Below the pieces are notes generated by a model. That model ran no database searches and was not told the DNA's origin. It saw nothing but the letters and a program-made list of their open reading frames with translations. 64,000 bases of DNA from Cystobacter ferrugineus (GTDB taxonomy: Bacteria > Myxococcota > Myxococcia > Myxococcales > Myxococcaceae), in assembly GCF_001887355.1 (NCBI RefSeq), contig NZ_MPIN01000009.1, positions 1-64,000 of the forward strand, given 5' to 3'. Position 1 is the stretch's first letter, and each line of letters begins with the position of its first letter. Both the position numbers and the translations under genes were made by a program. Below, one piece after another: positions 7,832 through 15,700 of this stretch.

Positions 7832-9152
7832 ATGACGCTTCGCTCTCCCTGGTCTTCCGCCTGCCTGCGCGTCTTCCTCTGGTTGCTCCTCGCGTCAGGA
7901 TGCGCAACGACGCGGGTCGTGAACCTGGATATCGGGCAGGGAGAGCCCATCATCTACAAGCCTGTCGACACCCGACCGATCAAGATAGATGGATCGGAGT
8001 TCGAGACCGCTGTCGCGCAGCTAGTGCTCGACATGAGGCTGGACCTGGGTCTCGAGGACTCGAAGCAGGGCGATCGACGCTCATTGCTCGCGTCCGCCAG
8101 CGCCGGTGGGGTCGTCGACGGTGCTCACGGTCGCACGGTGCTCCCTTCATCCGAGCGGATGTGCCAACAGCAGAGCGATCCGAATGGGTGCCTGAGCCTG
8201 CTCACAGGTGGATCCACGAAAGGGCCCGCGGAGCGGCGCATGATGGCGCTCTTCTTCGCCTTCGACACGGTCTGGGACGGGGTTGAGGAGGCGGTAGGCG
8301 ATCTGACGAATCCGGCTGCCCTCCGCGCGATGGTTGTTTCAATGGTCGGGACCGCGCTCGTCATGCTCGTGGCACCCGAGCCCATCACCAAGCTCATCGC
8401 GATTGGGCTAACGGCATCCCTGATTGCGTACCTTGGCACCGGCCCCGTGTGGAACCTCGGGCAGGGATTCCTGCGGCTCATGGAGGAAGCGAAGACGCCC
8501 GCGACATCTCGGAGCTGGAGGATTCCGGGCATCGTTTCGGGAAGGTGCTCGGGGACAACGGTGCTCGTGTCCTGGTCATCGTCGCCTTGGCCGCGCTTGG
8601 CGGCGAGAACGCCATGGCCGCGCGGGGAGCGAAGATGCCGGGGTTCACTCGAGCGGCCTCGAGAGCGCAAACCGAAGGAGGCTTCCATCTATCGGGGGCG
8701 CTGGCGGGCGAGGTGCGATCCATCGCCCTTTCTTCCGCGTCGGTGCTGAACGTCGCGCTCGCTCCGACCGCTGTCGCAGCGGTTGCGATGGGGCCCGGAA
8801 GCGCCATTCAGGGAGATCCCGAGGGCAGCATCCACCACATCTGCACGGACAAGAACGAGGTTTCCGAAGCATCGGGTGGGCCGTGGACACCGCAGTTCGA
8901 GAAGATCTTTGACCTGGCGGGAATGAAGTTGAGCGACACCGCGAACCTGGTTCGGCTCAAGGGGCACAAGGGGCCACACCCGGCCGAGTATCATAAAGAC
9001 GTGCTTGGACGGATACCGAAGCAACGAAGGGCTGCCGGGGCGCAGCGCAGTGCCGAGCCGTGTTGGTTGACGCATTGGTGGAGATAGCCCGAGAGCTCAC
9101 CACGGCGGGCACCAGGCTTCGTCAATTGGTGCTGAAAAGCCCCGAGGCATGA
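7832..9152 (+). pseudogene. SitA-like lipoprotein toxin with C-terminal AHH nuclease domain, two frameshifts
   Basis: The N-terminal part is a lipoprotein (lipobox Leu-Ala-Ser-Gly-Cys, then Ala-Thr-Thr-Arg-Val-Val) of the myxobacterial SitA polymorphic-toxin type, which is passed between kin by outer-membrane exchange. The first frame is good to about 8490, with two hydrophobic segments (near 8310-8430). The protein then continues one frame lower from about 8500 to 9010 (Gly-His-Arg-Phe-Gly-Lys-Val-Leu-Gly-Asp-Asn-Gly and on). This part includes the AHH-nuclease signature Ile-His-His-Ile-Cys-Thr and Gly-His-Lys-Gly-Pro-His-Pro-Ala-Glu-Tyr-His. A second shift in the same direction near 9010-9021 restores the tail (Ala-Thr-Lys-Gly-Cys-Arg-Gly), which ends with TGA at 9150-9152, 4 nt before the immunity gene. 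Each shift fits loss of one base. Either the gene is dead or the sequence has two errors. Confidence 0.8.
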
Positions 9153-9156
9153 CACC

Positions 9157-9729
9157 ATGGAACGACGCTTCTTTGACTTGAACATCGACGTCTATGTGCC
9201 AGGACGCTGGTATCTCGCGGAGCCGAGAAACCTCGATGGCCAGCAGATTGAAGACATCTGGCAGTTCATTGACGGAAGGAGGGTTGAGGACCCTGGCCCC
9301 TTGCGCATCCCCATATTCAAGCCTGGGAGACCCATCGACATCGAGTTCGCCGGGGCGGGGCAAACTCCTATTGTCAGCGCACGGGTGGCATCCGTGTTCC
9401 GCAAGATGGCACCCAGCGATGTTCAGCTCTTCCCGGTTGAGGTCGAGGGAACAACCGACCCCTACTTCCTGCTGAACGTGGCTCGGACCGTGCGATGCAT
9501 CGATGACTCTGCATGTGGCGAGGTGCGTCTCTGGACGCCAGAGAATCGCCAGCCCGAGAAGATTGGGCAATACCGTGTGGTTTCCGACCTGCGCATCGAC
9601 AAATCGAAGGCGTGTGAAGAGCGCGTGTTTCGGCTCTGGGGCTGGAGTTCACCCATCATCATTGATGAGGAACTCAAGCAAGCTCTGGAGAAAACCGGCA
9701 TCGTGGGTGGACGCTTCGACGAGGTCTGA
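9157..9729 (+). CDS. Imm11/DUF1629-type immunity protein for the adjacent AHH toxin
   Basis: Predicted 190 residues starting at ATG 9157, 4 nt after the restored stop of the toxin gene. It begins Met-Glu-Arg-Arg-Phe-Phe-Asp-Leu and contains Pro-Gly-Arg-Trp-Tyr-Leu-Ala-Glu-Pro and Ile-Pro-Ile-Phe-Lys-Pro-Gly, features I associate with the Imm11/DUF1629 proteins that follow AHH toxins in myxobacteria. There is no signal peptide, so it acts in the cytoplasm, where the nuclease would be delivered. Two Cys (Val-Arg-Cys-Ile-Asp-Asp-Ser-Ala-Cys) lie in the middle. The frame is intact although the toxin is broken, so the strain may keep resistance without toxin. Confidence 0.78.
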   Translation: MERRFFDLNIDVYVPGRWYLAEPRNLDGQQIEDIWQFIDGRRVEDPGPLRIPIFKPGRPIDIEFAGAGQTPIVSARVASVFRKMAPSDVQLFPVEVEGTTDPYFLLNVARTVRCIDDSACGEVRLWTPENRQPEKIGQYRVVSDLRIDKSKACEERVFRLWGWSSPIIIDEELKQALEKTGIVGGRFDEV

Positions 9730-9811
9730 ATGGAGCAAATCGAAGTGTTCGAGAGCATAACGGCTGGCGCAAATTGCGTAAACTCGTCACGAAGAACGCC
9801 GAGGAGTGAGC

Positions 9812-10123
9812 ATGGCTCGACGCTTCTTTGACTTGTGGGTCGACGTGTACGTTCCCGGCCGCTGGTATCTCGCGGAGCCTGCTACCTCGTCGGGAGAAGA
9901 GATAGAAGACCCGTGGATGTTCTCGGCGGGAAGACCCATCGCGGCTCCAGGGCCCCTACGAATCCCCATCTTCAAGCCTGGCAAGCCACTCGATATCGAG
10001 TTTGCCGGCGTGGGCAATACACCAGTTGTCAACGAACAGGTAGCCAATGCTGAGCTGCTTCGCCGACTCGCGGAGAGTGGCGAACCGCATCTATCTCGCT
10101 CGTGGAGGAAGTCAGTCGTATAA
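9812..10123 (+). CDS. Truncated second copy of the immunity gene
   Basis: Predicted 103 residues from ATG 9812, with GAGGAG about 7 nt upstream. The first ~80 residues closely match the N-terminus of the preceding immunity protein (Arg-Arg-Phe-Phe-Asp-Leu, Tyr-Val-Pro-Gly-Arg-Trp-Tyr-Leu-Ala-Glu-Pro, Pro-Leu-Arg-Ile-Pro-Ile-Phe-Lys-Pro-Gly). The similarity then stops and a short unrelated polar tail follows. This is a tandem duplicate that lost its second half, or a recombination product of the kind seen in polymorphic-toxin cassettes with orphan immunity genes. Whether it still makes a functional protein is doubtful. Confidence 0.65.
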   Translation: MARRFFDLWVDVYVPGRWYLAEPATSSGEEIEDPWMFSAGRPIAAPGPLRIPIFKPGKPLDIEFAGVGNTPVVNEQVANAELLRRLAESGEPHLSRSWRKSVV

Positions 10124-10252
10124 GGCAGCGCCAATTCTTGCTTTTCGCTGAAGTCACCGGACATCGTTGAGCGATCAGTTCGGGCAAGAAAGCCCCTGCC
10201 CCCTTGCCTACTCAAGCGCGAGCCTGCCCCTCTCCGGCCCGGTGCCCACCCG

Positions 10253-10290
10253 TATATGCCTTGACAGGCATATGCCTCACTCGGCATATA
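10253..10290 (+). promoter_or_regulatory. 38-bp dyad operator with embedded promoter upstream of arsR-type gene
   Basis: Three blocks are centred exactly on 10271.5: TATATGCC (10253-10260), the self-complementary GGCATATGCC (10267-10276) and GGCATATA (10283-10290). The outer arms are perfect inverted repeats. TTGACA (10261-10266) sits between the first two blocks and CATATA (10285-10290) is 18 nt downstream, a plausible -35/-10 pair. A start about 7 nt further would fall on the ATG at 10297, so the transcript could be leaderless. Binding of the ArsR-type repressor would cover the promoter. Confidence 0.7.
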
Positions 10291-10296
10291 AGGGGC

Positions 10297-10653
10297 ATGC
10301 TGAGCGCGTTCGAAGTCGTGGCGGAGCCCAACCGCCGCCGCATCCTGGATCTGCTGCGTGAGGGGCGCCGCCCCGTCGGGGAGCTGGTGGACCGGCTCGG
10401 GCTGACGCAGCCCACCGTGTCCAAGCACCTGCGCGTGCTCAAGGAGGCACGGCTGGTGGACGTGGAGCAGGACGCCCAGCGGCGGCTCTACCGTCTGCGT
10501 CCGGAGCCCCTCGTCGAGATGGACGACTGGCTCACGCCGTACCGCGAACTCTGGTCCCGGCGGCTCGACGCGCTCGAGCGCCACCTGGACACCATGGCGG
10601 ACGACCCGCCCGCCCTCACCCGCCGGAGCCCGGCCCCAAGGAGAAAACCATGA
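10297..10653 (+). CDS. ArsR-family winged-helix repressor
   Basis: Predicted 118 residues. It begins Met-Leu-Ser-Ala-Phe-Glu-Val-Val-Ala-Glu-Pro-Asn-Arg-Arg-Arg-Ile, the usual N-terminus of the ArsR subgroup that controls AHSA1/SRPBCC genes. The recognition helix is Leu-Thr-Gln-Pro-Thr-Val-Ser-Lys-His-Leu-Arg-Val-Leu, followed by a wing with Arg-Arg-Leu-Tyr-Arg-Leu. No metal-binding Cys pair is present, so it probably senses something other than arsenite or zinc. I chose the ATG at 10297; an upstream in-frame start at 10204 would run through the operator. It overlaps the next gene by 4 nt (ATGA) and is probably autoregulated through the dyad in front of it. Confidence 0.85.
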   Translation: MLSAFEVVAEPNRRRILDLLREGRRPVGELVDRLGLTQPTVSKHLRVLKEARLVDVEQDAQRRLYRLRPEPLVEMDDWLTPYRELWSRRLDALERHLDTMADDPPALTRRSPAPRRKP

Positions 10654-11474
10654 AGCATGGAACCCTGACGACCCGGGGCGACCGCGTCGAACTCCGGTTC
10701 GAGCGGCGCCTCGCCCACCCGCCCGAGAAGGTCTGGCGCGCGCTCACCGACGGCCAGGAGCTGGCCCACTGGTTCCCCGCGCGCATCGAGGGCACCCGCC
10801 AGAGCGGCGCCGAGCTGCGCTTCTTCTTCGCGGAAGGCGAGCCTGGCACCGGGAAGATCTCGGTGTTCGACCCGCCGCGCGTCCTCGAATACACCTGGGA
10901 CGGAGACCTGCTGCGGTGGGAATTGCACCCCGAGGGCACGGGCTGCCTGCTCGTCTTCACCACCCTCCCCGGCGACCGCGCCAACGTCGCCCGCGACGCC
11001 ACGGGCTGGCACTTCTGCCTCGACAACCTGGAGGCGGCCATCGCCGGGAATCCCGCCGCCGGGTTCGACAAGGAGCGCTTCTCCGCGCTCAACGCGGAGT
11101 ACGCCGCGCGCTTTGGCCTGGGCAGCTTCCCCGCCTTCATGCTGAACCCAGCCAACCGCGTCGCGGACGCCTCGCTGCGCCTGCCCGGCGTCGAGGCCTA
11201 CGTGTTCAACGGCGCCGATGGCACCCAGCTCACCCTCTGCCATGCGAAGAGTGACGCGGACACTGGCGAGCAGTGGCGGGACTTCGATGAATATCTGACG
11301 GTCCTCGAAGGCCGCTACGTGTTGAGCATCAATGGGATGGAGATCCAGCTCGACGCCGGGCGGGAGTTCGTCGTCCCCAGGGGCGCGCGAATCTCGGGAC
11401 GGTTCTCCGCTGGTACACGCACCCTCCATGCCTTCGGCGGCCGGGGTCTCGAGCGAGCCGGACCCCAGGCGTAG
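10650..11474 (+). CDS. AHSA1/SRPBCC domain fused to a cupin-like domain
   Basis: Predicted 274 residues in two parts. Residues about 1-165 are an Aha1/START-like SRPBCC fold (Phe-Glu-Arg-Arg-Leu-Ala-His-Pro-Pro-Glu-Lys-Val-Trp-Arg-Ala-Leu-Thr-Asp, then Trp-Phe-Pro-Ala). Residues about 175-265 look like a small cupin (Glu-Tyr-Leu-Thr-Val-Leu-Glu-Gly-Arg-Tyr-Val-Leu and Gly-Arg-Glu-Phe-Val-Val-Pro-Arg-Gly). SRPBCC proteins paired with ArsR regulators usually bind hydrophobic ligands; the cupin half may bind a second small ligand. The gene overlaps the repressor's stop by 4 nt, so the two are one transcription unit. The actual ligand cannot be read from the sequence. Confidence 0.75.
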   Translation: MKHGTLTTRGDRVELRFERRLAHPPEKVWRALTDGQELAHWFPARIEGTRQSGAELRFFFAEGEPGTGKISVFDPPRVLEYTWDGDLLRWELHPEGTGCLLVFTTLPGDRANVARDATGWHFCLDNLEAAIAGNPAAGFDKERFSALNAEYAARFGLGSFPAFMLNPANRVADASLRLPGVEAYVFNGADGTQLTLCHAKSDADTGEQWRDFDEYLTVLEGRYVLSINGMEIQLDAGREFVVPRGARISGRFSAGTRTLHAFGGRGLERAGPQA

Positions 11475-11506
11475 GAGGGCGTCCACCAGGTGTCACAAAG
11501 GACCCA

Positions 11507-11540
11507 GGAGGGGGGGGTTCCCGCTTCTCCTCCCCCCTCC
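11507..11540. terminator. Strong GC hairpin between the ArsR operon and the VWA gene
   Basis: GGAGGGGGG (11507-11515) pairs perfectly with CCCCCCTCC (11532-11540), and the stem extends inwards by a wobble and a G-C pair. It lies 32 nt after the stop of the upstream gene and has no T-tract, so intrinsic termination is likely but not certain. Confidence 0.5.
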
Positions 11541-11584
11541 GAGACACTAAGGTGCCCCGCCCAACGACAGACACTGGAGTTTTC

Positions 11585-12691
11585 ATGCGAAACCCCCGAA
11601 TTCCGCTCCCGACGCTCGCGCTGCTGACCTTGCTGTCATCGGCTGTCACCGCGTGTGGGGGAAATGACAACGACGGCAATCCCCCGCCCTCCCAGCCCCC
11701 ACCGTCCGGGTGCATCAAGCTCGATGTCACCACCGGGACGACCCTCACCGCCCAGGAGGGCAAGGTGGTGGTCAACTTCCGGGTGCTCGACTGCCTGGAC
11801 AGGCCCCTGGCGAGTCAGGTTCCGGAGAACGCCTTCGAGATCTTCGAGCGTGACCGCCGCATCTCCTCCGAGAGCCAGTTGAAGATCGTTCCGGAGCCCA
11901 AGCATTTCGCCAGCTACTCCGTCCTGCTGCTGGATGTCAGCGGCAGTATGTCCCAGCAACTTCCGGGTCTCGTGGAATCCGCGACCCGCTTCATCCGCAT
12001 CCTCATTCCCGAGGGGACTGCCCCGGAGGCCACCGTCCACCGCATCGCCATCTATGCCTTCGACGGTTCCATCAAGAAGCTGTCTGACTTCTCCGCGAAT
12101 GCGGATGAATTGATCAACACCACGCTCGCGAAGATCCGCGACGAGCAGAGCTGCAAGGCCAACCTGATCTGCCAGGACTCCCGGACGCGCTTGAACGGCG
12201 CGCTGAAGCAGGGCATCGACGACGTGAAGGTCGCTCGGGACGCGGGCAAGAACGCGGGCCTGGATTTCACCACCGCGAGCGTGGTGCTCTTCACGGACGG
12301 CCGCGACACGATCAACGTTCCGACCGAGGCGGAGGCCCAGGAGGCGGTGAACAAGAGCGATGCGAACATCTTCGCCATCGGCCTCAAGGGCGCCGACATG
12401 GACACCCAGAGCGTCACGAGCCTGCAGCGCTTCGGCAAGAATGGCTTCGGGCTGGCCGAGAAGCTCGAGGATCTCGGAAGCAAGTTCGAGTCGATCGCCG
12501 GCAACATCCGCAACATCTCCAACAGCTACTTCCAGCTCCGTTACTGCTCGCCCTTGGAGAGCAACCAGAACAAGCTCACCATCAAGGTGAGCCACCAGGG
12601 CGTGACCGCGCAGAAGGATCTGACGTTCGATGTCGCCCGCTCCGTGGGCGGCACCTGCTCGGTGGACAGCGGCGGGACGGGCACCCCGTAG
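11585..12691 (+). CDS. VWA-domain lipoprotein
   Basis: Predicted 368 residues. A signal peptide ends in Val-Thr-Ala-Cys-Gly-Gly (lipobox), followed by an Asn/Asp/Pro-rich linker. The von Willebrand A domain has the metal-ion-dependent adhesion site Asp-Val-Ser-Gly-Ser-Met-Ser, and later Thr-Asp-Gly-Arg-Asp supplies the distal Asp. Extra Cys residues (Cys-Lys-Ala-Asn-Leu-Ile-Cys and near the C-terminus) suggest disulfides. Such proteins are surface or periplasmic binding modules; no catalytic motif is visible and the ligand is unknown. The ATG at 11585 is preferred to an upstream in-frame start at 11552 because it puts the basic residues directly before the hydrophobic signal. It is transcribed alone. 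Confidence 0.85.
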   Translation: MRNPRIPLPTLALLTLLSSAVTACGGNDNDGNPPPSQPPPSGCIKLDVTTGTTLTAQEGKVVVNFRVLDCLDRPLASQVPENAFEIFERDRRISSESQLKIVPEPKHFASYSVLLLDVSGSMSQQLPGLVESATRFIRILIPEGTAPEATVHRIAIYAFDGSIKKLSDFSANADELINTTLAKIRDEQSCKANLICQDSRTRLNGALKQGIDDVKVARDAGKNAGLDFTTASVVLFTDGRDTINVPTEAEAQEAVNKSDANIFAIGLKGADMDTQSVTSLQRFGKNGFGLAEKLEDLGSKFESIAGNIRNISNSYFQLRYCSPLESNQNKLTIKVSHQGVTAQKDLTFDVARSVGGTCSVDSGGTGTP

Positions 12692-12702
12692 CCACCGCCG
12701 GA

Positions 12703-12749
12703 CCCGTCCTTCCGGACGGGAGGAGCCCGCCTCCAGTACAGAGGCGGGC
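12703..12749. terminator. Tandem hairpins between convergent genes
   Basis: Two perfect stem-loops. CCCGTCC/GGACGGG lies at 12703-12709 and 12714-12720 with a 4-nt loop. GCCCGCCTC/GAGGCGGGC lies at 12725-12733 and 12741-12749 with a 7-nt loop. They occupy the 76-nt gap between the VWA gene and the kinase gene on the opposite strand, and would serve both directions. Confidence 0.65.
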
Positions 12750-12767
12750 ATGGGGCGGCTCGCGCGC

Positions 12768-15700
12768 TCAGGAAGCAGCGGCCTCGCGGCGCAGGGGGAG
12801 CTCCAGGGTGGCCGTGGCGCCCCTGCCGGGGCCCTCGCTCTCCAGCTCGAGGCGGCCTCCCATCAACTGGGCCGCCAGCACGCTCGAGTGCAGGCCGAAG
12901 CCGTGGCCGTCCTTGCGCGTGGTGAAGCCATGCGAGAAGAGCTTCTCGCGCACTCCCGGTGCGATCCCCATTCCATTGTCCACCACCTGGATGCGCGCCA
13001 CGTTCCCCTCCGAGGACAGCCGCACGCGCAGCAACCGCTTGTCCTCGGGCAGGACATCCAGCGCGTTCCTCGCGTTGCTCAGCAGGTTGATGAGGATCTG
13101 CAACACCTTGTGCTTGTCCACCTGCACCTTGGGCAGCACCGCCACCTCGCGGATGATGGACACGCCGTGGCGCTTGAGCGAACCCATCTGGATGCGCAGG
13201 GCGTCATCAATCAGTTGCGCCAGGTCACACTCCACCTCCAGCACCGACGTCTTCGCATACGTCTGCTGTACCTGGACGATGGCGCGGATGTGCTCGATGT
13301 GCCGGGCCATCGTCTCCACGTCTCCCAGCAGCTTCTCCTGCTCGCGCAGCAGCTCGGCGGACAGGCTGGCGAGGTAGTCCGGGAGCTGGATGCCTCGTGA
13401 ATCGCGTGTGAGGAAGTCCACCAGATCGTCGCGGTTGTCCAGCAGCAGGGCCGAGGCCTGCTTCACCCGGCTCACGCGCGAGGAGCCCACGGCCCGTCGC
13501 ATCAGCTCGATGTTGATGACGGCGCTGGTGAGCACGTTGCCCACGTTGTGCAGCACGTTGGAGGCCACCTCGGTCATTCCCACCTCGCGGGCCGTGTCCA
13601 CCAGCCGGGCCTGGGCCTCCTTCAACTCGCGCGTGCGCTCCTCCACGCGCTGCTCCAGCTCGTCGTTGGCCCGGCGCAGGGCCGCCTCTCCCTTCTGGAT
13701 GTCCTCGTACAGCCGCGCGTTTTCGATGGAGATGGCGGCCTGGGAGGCGATGTGGCTCAACAACACGAGGCGCGCGGGACTGAAGGCGTTGGTGGCCAGG
13801 TTGTTCTCCAGGTACAGCACCCCGGCGAAGATCTCCTGGCGCATCAACGGCAGGCACAGCACCGAGCGGACCGTGCCGCGCCGCAGGTACGCATCGGACG
13901 AGAACGAATGGGGCTGGGTGGCATCGTCGATGCACACGTGCTCCTGGGTGCGTTTGACATAGGCGATGAGTGTCCACGGCAGCTCCTGGGCGGCGCTGTC
14001 CGGCGAGGCACCCGAAACGGCCGCGACCGAGAGCGTGTCGCCGCTGGGCAGCAGCAGGGCGCCGTGCTGGGCGCCGGCGTTCTCGATGGCCACCCGCATC
14101 AGGGTGGCCGCCAGCCGCTCCAGCACGATCTCCCGGGAGATGGCCTGTTGGGCCTTCACCACCGTGAGCGCGTCGATCTGGGTGGAGTCCGTACTGGAGG
14201 TCTCGTCCTCCGCGACGGTGCGCGAGGACGGCGCCAGACCCGGCCACCGGGCATCCATCTGCTGCACCTTGCCCCGGGCGCCCCAATGCAGGAAGGCCGT
14301 CCGGGCCTCGCGCGCGAAGGTCAGGGCCAGGGTGGGTGACTGCCGCGCCCGCCAGAAGTTCGCCGCGAGCTCCGCCGCCACGCCCGCGTACTGGATGAAG
14401 CCGTTCTCACGGGCGGCGCGAAGGGCCTCTTCGTAGATGCGGTTGGCCGCATCCGTCGGATCCGTGAGGCGGGTCAACTCGGCGAACACCATCCGCTCGG
14501 GGGCACGGAAGGTCTCGGGGCAGCTCTCCGCCCACTCCGCGAGCTGCGCATGGTGCTGCCGGATGGCCGCCAGGGACTTCTCCCGAGCCTCCGCCCCCTG
14601 CCCCTCGCAGCACGCGGCCAGCGACAGCGCCCGGAAGAGGTGGAAGTCCAGCATGTTGATGCTGATCTTCAGGACCCAGAGCACTCCAACCGCCTGGTCC
14701 GCGGACTCGAGCGCCTCCGCGTAGGCGCCACACATGTAGCGGGACCTGAGCTTGGTGATGAAATAGGCACTGCGGAGGGAGGTCATGCGCGCGGACGTCA
14801 GGACGGTCTCGAACGTCTTCTCGTCGAAGCCCTCCCCGCTCAGCGTGTTGAACGAGAGCGAGTACCCGCGCAGCTGCTGCACGTAGCGTTGATAGACGCG
14901 GATGATGTCCTGGGCATCCACGCTCCCGACCTTGCGCGCGAAGTCGGCTCGCACGAGCGAGTCCTGGTAGACGTCCTCCAGGTTGTGCCCCATGGCGATG
15001 CGGTTCAGGACGATGGACATGGCGCTGTAGCAAGCCGTCAGGACGTCACTGCCCTGGACCGAATGGTGGAAGGCACCGAGGGTGATCTCCTGGGTCACGG
15101 AGAAGGGCTGGCTCCAGTAGCTGATGAACTGGAGGCCGTAGAGCAGATTGGGCCGCCGGTGGGACAGATTGTGGCGCTCGACGAAATCGCGGGCGAGCAT
15201 GCCCAGAGCGTAACCCTCCCGGTATTGCTTGAAGAAGGGGCCGGCCATCACTCCCAGCCAGATGAAGCCGGGCACGGACGACTCCGTGAAACCGTGCCGC
15301 ATGGAGAGGACGACCATCCGGCTCAGCACGATGACGAGCAGGTGGATGCTGGTGAAGTACGCTGGCGCGAAGAGTGAGGACAGGGCAATCATCCTCATCT
15401 TCACGTCCGGATCGACCATGGGCGGAAGGTCGATGAGGCTCCGGATGGGACGTGTGCCGAGCTGCGTCCAGACCTCCGCGTAGGCCGCGGCCGCCTCCTC
15501 CTGGGAAGGTCGCGCGGGAATCTCGATGCCCAGCATCGCCAGGCACTCCAGCATGCAGGCGCAAGCCTCCTGGATCCGCCCCGTCCCGATGAAGACGTCA
15601 TTGCGCACGTGGTAGGCGGCCACCATGTCCGCGCGGGTCCGTGCGCGGGGAGGAAGATCCTCCGCCAGACGGCTCGCCTCGGCGACATTGCCGCTCTGCA

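Noticed and set aside
10297..10653. ArsR gene as the SdpR regulator of the sdp-like operon
   Set aside because: It is coupled to an AHSA1 gene and its own operator; three genes and a toxin locus separate it from sdp, and no SdpI follows.
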